Positions 1-9,476 of a DNA stretch of 64,000 bases are shown in pieces. Origin of the DNA: Ligula intestinalis (Eukaryota > Platyhelminthes > Cestoda > Diphyllobothriidea > Diphyllobothriidae); NCBI GenBank assembly GCA_036362985.1, contig JAYGXS010000007.1, forward strand, positions 18,344,508-18,408,507. Direction: 5' to 3'. A model generated the notes under the pieces. It saw only the letters and a program-made list of their open reading frames with translations. It made no database searches and was not told the DNA's origin. How positions within the stretch are numbered: the stretch's first letter is position 1; every line of letters starts with the position of its first letter. Made by a program: the position numbers and the translations under genes.

Positions 1-700
1 TCGTTTCCAAGATGCTGACACGCCTTCACTGACGCAGGAGACCCCAAGGTAAGCGACCCCCAGGTAAATTGAATACTGATTTGTTTAATTTGCATGTCAA
101 TCATTTGCGTTTAAGCAATGCGCTGGCCCAACAGCTGGACAACCTTCCACTACAAAGTGGAGAACGCCTCTGTGAAAAAACCGATGGTCTCAACTACGGA
201 ATACTTTTCAATCCACCGCCAAACGGCTGCGGGAAATGCAGGATGCTTGTATGGCTCGAATGGCATGGTAACACCCCACCCGCAAATTCCTCCACATCCT
301 CCGACGCAGCACCACCTCCTACCACATCTATCAGCGCTGAGGGCTCTAGCCTTATCTGCTCTCACTACGACCGTGCATTCATCTCACGCATTGGCCTAGC
401 CGGTCACTTGCGAATACATATCATAGAGACTGGTAACCTAGTGCCTGGAGACCAACTCACCGACGAGGCCATCACCTTCGCTGCCCACACTGCCTCCGGA
501 CATTCGCCCATCGCATTGGCCTACTAGGTCACATGTGCATTCACGACAGCGTCGTTGAGTGTGATTTCGACACATCCAGCACATCCCACACACCCACTAC
601 TAGCTTCAGCCCCACTTTTTAATCGCCTCACCACCAACAAACACGATTGCGCCTTCAAGCTCATCGGTAACCTCAAGGTAATTCCCCCCCCCCAGGTAAG
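1..700 (+). mobile_element. 3' end of an RTE-type LINE with C-terminal zinc fingers, degenerate
   Basis: This is the decayed 3' coding end of a non-LTR retrotransposon; its reverse transcriptase would lie left of the window. An open frame from 69 to 527 ends in a finger-like segment with the spacing of a C2H2 finger (SRIGLAGHLRIH), but the second zinc-binding Cys is replaced by Tyr (CSHYDRAF). After a one-base frame change near 480, a second finger reads CPHCLRTFAHRIGLLGH followed by MCIH, with all four ligands present, and a Ser/Thr/Pro-rich tail then ends at a stop near 620. RTE-like elements of tapeworms commonly end in such RIGLxGHLRIH finger arrays, which is from memory of the family. 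The frameshift and lost ligand show that this copy is dead. The 3' boundary is not defined; a C homopolymer lies near 684. Confidence 0.7.
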
Positions 701-2800
701 CCGAACTTTCCTCTCATCTCTTGCCTCACAGCCCTTTTTATGCTTTCTTCTATCTTCTTTACTAATACTACATAGCATAGTTCCTCGTACTAGCTCCACT
801 AGCATTATAATCCTACTGCATTACTAGACACTTAATCTTAGCTCCTAGGCAATCAAGTTTTACTCTTCCTAACTTGCTGCCTTCTATAGAGCTAACGACA
901 TTCCTGTTGAACATTCAGTTGCACATTTAGCCCTGCTTCAGAACATTCCTACCAGCAGCAATTTAGGGTGTGATCCTAGGCCACCTAAGTCATGTCACTG
1001 TAATTGCATTACGCCTATCACAGTCACCACTGTCATTTTGTAATGGAATAATTCACTAGTTGTCATCCTTGTCACAGGCCGCACTCCTCACGTGAGAACG
1101 GCAGAAGTTTTGGGACCGCTTGATCGTCACTATTTTGCCAATTATGTTTACTTTGCTAGCGGAACTCCGGGAGAGGAGGGTGCGAAGGTTGATCATCGCT
1201 ATACGCCTGGCCATCAGTAGTGCGTTTAGCCAGCTGCCATGACACCGCGACGTGGAGATTAACGACAATCGATATCCATACTGCCTCCCCGTTTAACGCG
1301 AGAAAGACTGTTGTCAAAGCGCGGGGAGTAGACCGTGGACAACCGTGGCTTTCACGCTAGTTAACATACATATCAGGCAGAACTCGGGGCCGTGCCACCC
1401 GTAGCAAAGCATAGTAATTCAAAGATCGGCAGAGTCCAGCTGGCAGTAACTGGTGAATCAATGCCAGGGACACAACTCAACCTAACTGGGATATATCACG
1501 CCGTTTCTTGAGCTGCCACTACTAAGGATGGGTCATAGCTTTAACACCAATGGTATTCCCTATCAATACTAATCCCATGCTAGTTCTCAGGCACCCTTAG
1601 CCTTGCAAATTGCGATTTCCTTTCCTCTGCAGTACTGCTTATCTTTCTGTCATTCGCCTGACAAACAAGACTAGCCAAAACTATAGTCACTGAAGTCGCC
1701 TCAAACACTCCATGACAATCCTCCGATGAAAGGTAAGCTGTGTTCTTGTTCTTGTTTTCTTTTTCGTTCTCTTTCGTTCCTTTCCCTCCCCCTCTCTTTC
1801 TCATTCCCTTTCACTCTTCTCTCTTGCTTTCTCTCAATCCCTTAACCACCTTCTCTTCTATCTCATTCTCCCCTATCTTTCCCGGTTTTCTTTCGTTCCT
1901 TTCATGCTCTTTCTCTCTTCCTTCCTCTTCTCTTCTTCTTTTATGCGCCCCTTCAGTTACAGGATTCATCAGCTTGTTTCTCTCTCCTATTTTAGTCCTG
2001 TTCAGGGACGCTAAACGGCAACAGATTTAAGGTAGTGCCTATCAGTCAATAACTGAATGGTTACCCCGTCCCAGAAGAGTGTTGGCCCAGGCTTCGTGCA
2101 GGGCCACTGTCACCCTTCTGACATTAAACGTCTGTATGCATATGCAATAGTAGACTTCGGCAAACCACGGTCCCTGCGGCCTGACAGGAGCTGGCACGTT
2201 CCTCTCAGTTCTGATTCCCTGTCAGTGCACGCGTTCGCGCTCACACTGGGTTTCAGGCCCCATCTGAGGTAACCGAACAGCTAGGCGGTCGCTAGACGGC
2301 GAGAGAGAGAGAGAGTGAGCGACCATCAGCACGCCTCCTTACTATAATCAATCAGATGCGCTTGAATCTATCACGGTGCGCTAAGTGCCGTGGGTTGGAG
2401 GGCTTGCCAACTGACGGGATAACTCGGGCCACTAACGCTGCTGCTCCTCTACCACCTGTGTGTTTGTGTGTGTGCCTATGTGAGGAGGTGGAGGACTGAG
2501 AGTCAGGCTGCAATCGATCCTTCTTAATGTGGACTTCATGGCGCTCCCGCGCACGCGAGAGCCTACCAAGCGAGTTGGCTAAGTCAAGTGTGCGCATGTT
2601 GAGTGACTATCGGGCCAGCAACCTACACCCTTCCCCATCTTCGGTCTTATTGAATTTATCTTCACACCGAAAACGGAGGTGGGAGCGGCGAGCGAGTGGG
2701 TAGATTTCTGCGAGTCTGCTTTAACTCTTGTTTTTCATTCGTGGTAGTTCGCTGTGTTGCTTCAGCTTGCTGTTGCCCTCGTGCATCTTGCCCAGCTTGC
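701..2800. other. No gene recognised; low-complexity tracts only
   Basis: I see no recognisable coding sequence. The short open frames have no motif and overlap one another on both strands. The stretch contains a long pyrimidine tract (1741-1945), a GA run near 2301-2316 and an impure TG run near 2456-2480. Confidence 0.5.
1741..1945 (+). repeat. Pyrimidine-rich tract
   Basis: About 200 bases are almost wholly C and T on the plus strand, made of imperfect TTCTTT and TTTCGTTCC units. The low-complexity frame read through it (Phe/Ser/Leu/Pro-rich) is an artefact of composition. Such tracts can adopt triplex structures, but nothing here shows a function. Confidence 0.7.
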
Positions 2801-2814
2801 CTCAATATCTGCTT

Positions 2815-3410
2815 CGGCTTGCTTTAGTGTTTGTTGCGGTTTATTGGAGCACGCGGACGCGAATGGCCGAGCATGCAGCGGCGATGAGGAAGAAAGGCGC
2901 CAACTCCTAGGTTGCAGCTCACTCGATGGGACCCGGCCGAAATCCTTGTACGAGGTGACAACCGCGTGAGCCGCGGGCTGCTGGAGTCATGGTTCTCAGG
3001 ACCCCAGTCCATCAGCAAGCGCATCGATTTGGCGTTCTCATACGGTGCACTGCGAAGTTTTCTGAGAATCAGTCACGTGGGAAGGGCCAGGCGCAGCAAC
3101 AAATCTAACGACAGTGGGCACAATTGTCACGCAATTATCAGGCCCACATCCAACGCTGACAAGGCAATTGTGGCAATTAGTGAGTTGAACGCGAAGTGTC
3201 AAGCCAGTACCGCATCAATTAATACCCAAGCGGTGAATCGTATGAACGCAGATGACCACTATGAACTATAAATACCGTGCAACCTGTGCATGTGTAAACC
3301 CTTCCTGCGCATAACTATAACTGCGGTACGATCACCTATGATTATGGATTCCTGACAGAATCTGAAACGTCAGGAAAATAAAACTTTTGTTCCAGTGGTT
3401 GTATCCTCTT
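2815..3410 (+). mobile_element. Penelope-like element 3' end, subfamily B (GIY-YIG tail and pseudo-LTR)
   Basis: The segment starts inside a decayed GIY-YIG endonuclease: a frame ending at 2910 reads RTRMAEHAAAMRKKGANS, matching the AEHVAAVKRNDANS segment of the copy at 55.3 kb. A deletion of about 24 bases relative to that copy removes the 'THTFKFDEA' region. The rest is near-identical in layout to 56250-56735, sharing the 'ESWFSGPQSI' segment and the stretch ending in a tail that reads CTATGATTA, an inverted repeat, GAAACGTC and AGG. It is a non-functional, 5'-truncated copy. The right boundary lies near the GTTGTATCCTC motif, which the 56.7 kb copy also has in the form TTGTATCTTC. Confidence 0.75.
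3333..3374 (+). ncRNA. Degenerate hammerhead-like motif in PLE tail
   Basis: The sequence holds CTATGATTA in place of the CTGATGA core, then GGATTC and GAATCT arms around a CTGACA loop, then GAAACGTC and AGG. The last block has the palindromic ACGT that serves as stem III in minimal PLE hammerheads. The core departs from consensus at essential positions, so activity is not expected. Confidence 0.35.
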
Positions 3411-5436
3411 TTTCTGAACTGCTTCCTGGAACTCGCATATTCTCCACTATTGGCAATTATTATCTGTCCTGTCAGATTGCATAGAAAGTATTTTGGCTAT
3501 CCAAATACCTCTATTTTCCCCAAATCCTGCCTGTCTTCCTTCAATATACAAAATTGGACAGTCAATAGTTCACTATTAAACGGTTTTCTGAGTATCAATG
3601 CCAATTAATAACATCAAAATAAAAGGATGCTCTGCATGCTAAACCACTCAGTCATATTCTGTTTACGAGCTTGCATAAGTTAGGTCATCGAGCGCATGTA
3701 GACAGTCACAGAAGCCCATACGACATGCACAGACGATGATATATAATGAAGGCTGTGTGCATGACTTTCCAAGTTCTAAAGATAGACAGATGCAACCACC
3801 ACCTGAAACATTAAAGGCGCAAAAATCTTCCCTTGTGAACTCCCCTGAGTCTTGGGATGCATCGGCATCATGCACCAGTTTGTCTAGGCTTGAAAAAAAT
3901 CGAGGAGAGTAAGCATGCATCAGGCAGTAAAGTGGGTTCTATTTTCATAACATTATTCACTTTGGTTTTCTCCGCTGTAAATTATCGCACGTCCGTAGAG
4001 GTTAATGTTGCAATTCAGTCTGCACGTAGCATTTGATTTACTAGCCTGACTAATACCTCTTTCTTATTCCTAGGTAGCCCAGAAGTCACTTCCAAAACTG
4101 CACGCGCAATGGATCCCGCAGGAATCATTCAGTTAATTACAATCGTCATTTTTCTTACACTCCTAATGCTTTCACATAAAATTGTGGAAAATGCAGGCTG
4201 CAAAGTCAACAAGACGGAGTCTTAAATGAAAGAGTATGTGGTAGATAGTCGTCACATCGAAGTAAAACGCCATAAGCTTGCAAACCTGGACTGGAGCGGG
4301 AGTTTTTGCGTATTCCAATGGGTGCCCCCGGAAGTCGCCAATCATCCCATTTATCCCAATTAAGTCACTGGCAAAAACGCACTATATTGGGCATCTTAAG
4401 TACTGTCGTTACTACGACGGAGAAGTTCGGTTTTAGAGACCGGTGAATGCTGAACAGTGGCACCCTGCTGGACTCATTTCGACACCACGACATAATCTTC
4501 TGTGATGATGAAATTGATATCCTCGTAAACTTGGAGATCAGACCAGCGTTTAGAGTGTACATGCACTGGCTGAAACAAGTCATCATTTTTAATGAAGGCG
4601 CAACAAGAGATACTCTTATCGCACAATCAATGGAACCCAGTAATTCATCTCAGAACGAGGAGGGCATTCGCAAACTGAATTACTGGTGATGGGCCTGGCC
4701 CTTCTTGGACGTAAGTTTTTATGCCTCAAACGTCATGCACATTTGAGAACTGCATAATGCCGATGAGTAGTATAGTATTTATGCAGAATCCGCTGTATTC
4801 CCACTGCTTCTCAGATCTTTCAACAAGTACTAGATTTCGACGCCGCTGTTCTGCTGCAATGACAATTATATAAATAGTTGCTGTCATCTGAGCGTAAAAA
4901 GGATAGACGCAGCGCGCTTTGACAAAATGACAAGGTTATTAAGCATTAAGCTCTACCCTCAATGGATGAGTATGTGGTTTGCTCCGGATTCCTTGCACAA
5001 TCTGAGCTAATTATAACTGTTCGATAATGGCTTTCACTTAAAATTGATGGTCAACTCGCATTTTATTTGAAACAAGACATGCTATATGAGTTGCATACCT
5101 GCTCTCCAACTACGCCTTTGTGTTTAATCTTTTTGTATCAATTAAATTTACGAATTTTTCAGTGGTGTTTTAAGCGAAAGCCGGTATCCAAAATAAAAAA
5201 CTTAATGAATAATGATCTCAGATTCACATGATTTCACATAAACGCCGGTTTTTGAAAAGGGAATTTTCTACATCGTTTCGAAAAACCTTTCGAAACCCAG
5301 CTGAAAAAAGTAAGAAAATAGGTGACCGGAAACGGAATTAATAAGGAATGCTCTTCGAAGTTTAATTCAAAAATACCGTATTCTGGAATGTTATCCGTTT
5401 AGGGTACGTCATAGGTGTTTCTCCATCACCCAGTTC
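3411..5436. other. No gene recognised
   Basis: There are only short open frames without motifs. I see no tRNA-like boxes, no clear repeat shared with the rest of the window and no splice-bounded coding segment. Confidence 0.5.
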
Positions 5437-6050
5437 CTGCCGCAGGCGTTTCAGTTATTCATTATCAGGCCTGTACAATTGCGGTGGTACTGAAAACACT
5501 AGAGTTGAAGGGGTTAATAAATGCCATCGTTCTCACAGAGCTCGCATGGTGAGGTCGGTATTTTTAGATCACTGGGCTGGGGGAGGGTCGGGAGAAGGAC
5601 AGGCTGTGAGTAATGGTCATGGGGTTAGTAAGCGAAATATAAGTAACTGAAAAACTGACACCAGGAGCTGGGGACGACATGCGAGCGCCACCTGGCGGCG
5701 TCGGCAACGGAAAAGAGGATGCCTGTTTTGGCGTCTTCTGAAAACAGCACTGTATTTGCCAATTGCATAGCCACTGCCTCGGCTATTGCTAGCGCCCGCT
5801 GGCATAGACCCTAAGAGAAGTTAGAAGGTGTCTGACAAACAAAATGAGAGGCCGAAATGTTCTGGAGTCGGGAATTCGTAATGACTAGCTGTTTAAGAAT
5901 GGAACTCGAAATCGGTATAGTTTCGCGCTTACCAAGCCAACTCGTTATGTTTTCACGCACCCTCTTGTACACGGTGTTAACGTGACTGCGGCTGTGGAGG
6001 TGGTCATTGGTCAGACGGGGGGAACGTAGGAGACGAAGAATCTTATCAGC
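5437..6050 (-). mobile_element. Penelope-like element 3' end, subfamily A, degenerate
   Basis: Read on the minus strand, 6056 to 5811 encodes KRVRENITSWLGKRETIPIS and SSILKQLVIT, matching the GIY-YIG helix region KRIREHIPAWLG...SISSSILAHL in the copies at 41.5 and 59.0 kb. It is followed by the subfamily tail: a GTACAGGCC block, a CATTATCAGG block and a degraded version of the conserved AAACATATGTTT terminus near 5441. The frame is broken several times. It abuts a plus-strand PLE starting near 6060, so the two are divergently arranged. Confidence 0.7.
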
Positions 6051-6059
6051 CACCACGTA

Positions 6060-8010
6060 GCGACCCTCCTAATGGCTCAAAAACCACACGAAATACTCCC
6101 CAAGTTCGAACGCAATGCATTAAGAGAATTCAAGGCCGACCAAGACATAATCAGCATGCAAGCGGACAAACGCGCCTCACTAGCGCATTGAATGGGACAG
6201 AATATATTCAGAATGCAAAAACATACTGAAAAGTCACCAGATTTATTTCCTATGTGAAACCATCCCCTTTAAAAGGCTTCCATGCGTAATTACTACGACC
6301 CTGCTTGGAGTAGAGAACTCGGCCGCAATAAGGAAGACAAATAAATGCATGGCGAGGACGCAAGAACTGGCCGTGCTCCCTTTCTATGAACTGCCGAATG
6401 TGCATAACAATGGCATCCCTCTCTAAACCATCGTATCGCTCAAAGACACTCCAGCGTGCAGACTAGCAAATGAGCCGTTTGGGCCTCACTGATTTCTAAC
6501 CACTGATTCAGACACCAGGGTTTGACCATGCATACAATTCTTGGAAAGACTTAAAGGGTTAATTCAATTTATTCAATGGGGAACAATTCGGCGGCCTTGG
6601 AAAATTGGGTCAGTTGAATTATTGAAACCGTCCCACGTTTTCCTACTAATAAAAGGTTTAAATCTCCTGCCAAGTAAGGTCATGGTATCCTTTGATATCA
6701 CGTCCCTTTTTACATGTGTCCTCCAGAATCTGGCCGTGTAGGTATCCAAACTATTCTATCGAACCAAATACGAGTGAGAGAATAGCATCGGACTCGACCG
6801 AATGCTACAATGCCTGAAGTTCTGTCTAATGACGTCCTTCAGGTTTAACGGAAGAATATAAACGAAAATAGAGGGAACATCAATGGGTTCGCCGAGTTCG
6901 GTATTCATAACCAAGGTGGTTTTAAAATGGGCAGAGTCACTAATCTTCCAAAACCGCAGACGAAAATTTATCGTGCGGTATTTGAATGATATCTTCATCA
7001 TAAATGAATAAGATCAGGTGCTTACTTTCAGAAAACACCTCAGCAGATTCTTCTCGGACATCCAATTTACGATGGAACTAGAAAAAACCAACCGGCCTTC
7101 ATTTATGTTCTATTCTGCCGCAAAGGTTACGGTGGTCCTAAGACCAAAGAGTTCAGAAAAGTGGCAGATACGATGCAAATACGATGAACTTCATTACCAA
7201 CCGCCCAAATAACCACGAACACTGTTGCGTAAGGAAGATTTATTGACGTCTTAAGGCGTACTACAGTGAAACGAAAGATAAAGTTGTCAAAATGTAGTAT
7301 GTTCGATGGGTGTTCAGAGAAGATGGTCAACCGCACAACGAGGTGAGCACCAAAATCGCATCAATGTCAAATTTTGGTGATCAATTACGTTAGTTACCAT
7401 GTTCCAGAGGCTGTTGGTTGCCTGTTGGCACGAAGTAGAGTTGGCATCACACACAGGCTGTAGGCGAACACGAAGCGTCATACACTGAAACTAAGCAAAA
7501 TGTAAAACACGCAGCAGCAGTGCAGAGAAATAACGCAGATTTTTAAGTTGCGGCTCATTCTCGGAGTGCAAACCACGTATTCAACTTTGATGAGGCCGAG
7601 ATTGTCACGCTTGGTGTCAGTCGTCACTTTATAAACAAGTGCAAGACCTGTCCATATATCATACGGAGGCTCAGTTTGGCTCAAGCAGTTTGCTCCTTGA
7701 GGGGCTCACAGGCGACCCCGCTTTCTAATGTCAGTGCCGAGGAACCAGATGGCCAAACAATCATCACGCTCAAGTCCAGCATAGGTGATGAAAGTTCAGC
7801 AGACCACTACCCGCACGTCGGACCCAAAGCGGACAACGGTTTTCTGTAGGGAAGCTTCCAATTGTCCAAATTATTCGCTAGCGTAGGGACTGTATCTTAT
7901 AAATGCCGCAGCTATCTGTGTATGGATAACCCGTTTCTGCTAGGGTCTTTGACGACTGATACACGACGGCATCCCGAACGTCAGGTGAATAAAGTTCTCA
8001 TCCCTGCGAT
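6060..8010 (+). mobile_element. Penelope-like element, subfamily C, heavily mutated RT plus tail
   Basis: Translated on the plus strand with frame changes and many stops, this follows the PLE order. An N-terminal region (6070-6200) is followed by a remnant of the YGLPKVHK...PLRPIVSL block (6380-6450), FLTTDSDT and FLERLKGL (6500-6560), VMVSFDITSLFT (6680-6720), GTSMGSPSSVFI (6870-6910) and the catalytic block RYLNDIFII (6979-7005). The family expects YxDD; here the first Asp is Asn, so polymerase activity is lost even apart from the stops. A non-coding tail (7440-8010) matches those at 38.5-39.3 and 61.3-61.6 kb, including CCGTTTCTGCTA and a decayed CGTCAGG end. A 90-base segment between 6562 and 6652 interrupts the RT. 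Confidence 0.75.
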
Positions 8011-8676
8011 TGCATCTTCTTCTTCTCTCCTGAAAATATCGTTGAATTGGAAGAAAATGGCAATCTTTGGGAGTCAACAATATCGTAAGTTGTGAACCCT
8101 ACAAAACGAAAGTTTCTCAAATTAGAAGCCAAGGCATACAAATGGGGTTAAGAAAACATATAATTTGATAGAGAAATTTATAAGGTGCGCTATAAGCGTG
8201 TTCTGTTAGTCCTTCTTTCAGGTCAATTGTGTTTTGAGTTAGTTTCCGCCTTTTGTCCTCTGTCATCTTCAGCCAATCAATGAAATTCTGCACGTTGATT
8301 GGTTTTGCGTTTTTGCGTAATTAATGCTAAGACTCGCGCGTCTTCAGCAACAAACCTACTAGGAGAGTAAGGCGGACAGAAGAACAACGCACGTGGCCCA
8401 GTGGAGGTTGTCATACACGAATATATAAGGTTTGACAGGTGAAGACAAGATAGGCAGTGGTGCTGATCGCGGACTGTCACACTCTGATAGCTAGTTTATC
8501 AGCTGGTCATCGGGTGTGATATATACTGCACCGGGCTGATTGACCATTTTAATTTCATATTGCATCCAGTAGAGTGGCTTTCATTGCAGGGAAAACAATC
8601 GCCAAGTGCACACGTACTAACCGGGTGTACGCATAGAAGGTACATCCGACATTCCAGAATAGCCATCCAACTCCTG
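8011..8676. other. No gene recognised
   Basis: Unclassified sequence between a PLE tail and a SINE. I see no coding motif or promoter. Confidence 0.45.
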
Positions 8677-9006
8677 ATTTAGTTGACCCAATTGTGAAAA
8701 AAACTCGCGGCTTCTGCGGGAGTAAAACCCGCACAGCAAGAAAGGCCATAACGCAGCCAACACTCTACTAATTTGAGCTGCGACACCAAGCCTGCACCGT
8801 GAATTTAATCACACTCGGATAAATTTTACCCGCCTAACTTACCGCTCGTATGAGATCCACCATTACGGAACAGAAAGCTGACTGTTCAAACAGGATTTTG
8901 TAAGCAATCATCCAAAATCCACCAGAATGACTGCCAGGCTGACTCAGGTGTTGGGAGCTTTTGGCAAATTTGCTTAATTTAGTTGACCCAATTGTGAAAA
9001 ACTCGT
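8677..9006 (-). mobile_element. tRNA-derived SINE (family 1), about 300-bp unit bounded by two tail copies
   Basis: On the minus strand, 8790 to 8705 resembles a tRNA 3' half and D arm: AGCTCAAATTAGTAGAG (pol III A box-like) and GCGGGTTTTACTCCCGC (degraded B box within a paired T-arm), followed by a GCGAG, T-run, CACAATTGGGTC tail. The body (8790-8963) lies upstream of this head rather than downstream. The block TTTAGTTGACCCAATTGTG occurs at 8678 and again at 8978, exactly 300 bases apart, so the tail flanks both ends. The copies at 21.1-21.4 and 25.7-26.0 kb have the same order. It is non-coding. Confidence 0.7.
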
Positions 9007-9110
9007 AAGGCTGCATAAAAGCCTCCCTTACTGTGCGGGTTCGACTCCCGCAGATGCTGCGAGTTTTTTTTCACAATTGGGTTAACTAACTTAAGTAAAT
9101 CTGCCAAAAA
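9007..9110 (+). mobile_element. SINE family 1 fragment, inverted against its neighbour
   Basis: The 3' half of the tRNA-like head reads GCGGGTTCGACTCCCGC, an intact B box inside a perfect T-arm, followed by GCGAG, a T run and the CACAATTGGGTTAACTAA tail. It directly faces the minus-strand copy ending at 9006, so the two tails form an inverted repeat around about 52 bases. The A box half is missing. Confidence 0.7.
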
Positions 9111-9476
9111 CCCTTAACAACTCCTGATTGGCTCTCTGTATACGGCCTTGGGATTGATGACTCCACAGTGACTTCCGATTGGTAACTGTTCTACCTATTC
9201 AAATAGCACGCATCCTGGGAATCCCGCAAATAGTTTAGGTTGGTCACCCTTCAATCCGATAAGCTTCTCAGTAGGCAGAAATAACAGTTTTGGTCCTTTT
9301 ACTGTTCTTGCACTTTTACTGCCTAACAGAGGGTGACATCCGTCTGCATTTGATAGATGCGAATCAATGCGTTTGGATTGGGTGTACCTAAACTTGTGGG
9401 GTTATTTTGCACTTTAACCTTTGTTTAAATGCCGAGTGCACCTTGAGGCGTCTGAATAGTTCAAAAGGCACACAAG
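9111..9476. other. Upstream region of the GT31 gene
   Basis: No promoter element can be named with confidence. An in-frame TGA at 9453-9455 lies 21 bases before the chosen start, so exon 1 is not a continuation of a longer frame here. An upstream non-coding exon or trans-splice site cannot be excluded. Confidence 0.4.

Noticed and set aside
1740..2030. 96-residue frame rich in Phe, Ser, Leu and Pro
   Set aside because: It is the translation of a pyrimidine-rich tract; hydrophobicity is due to composition.
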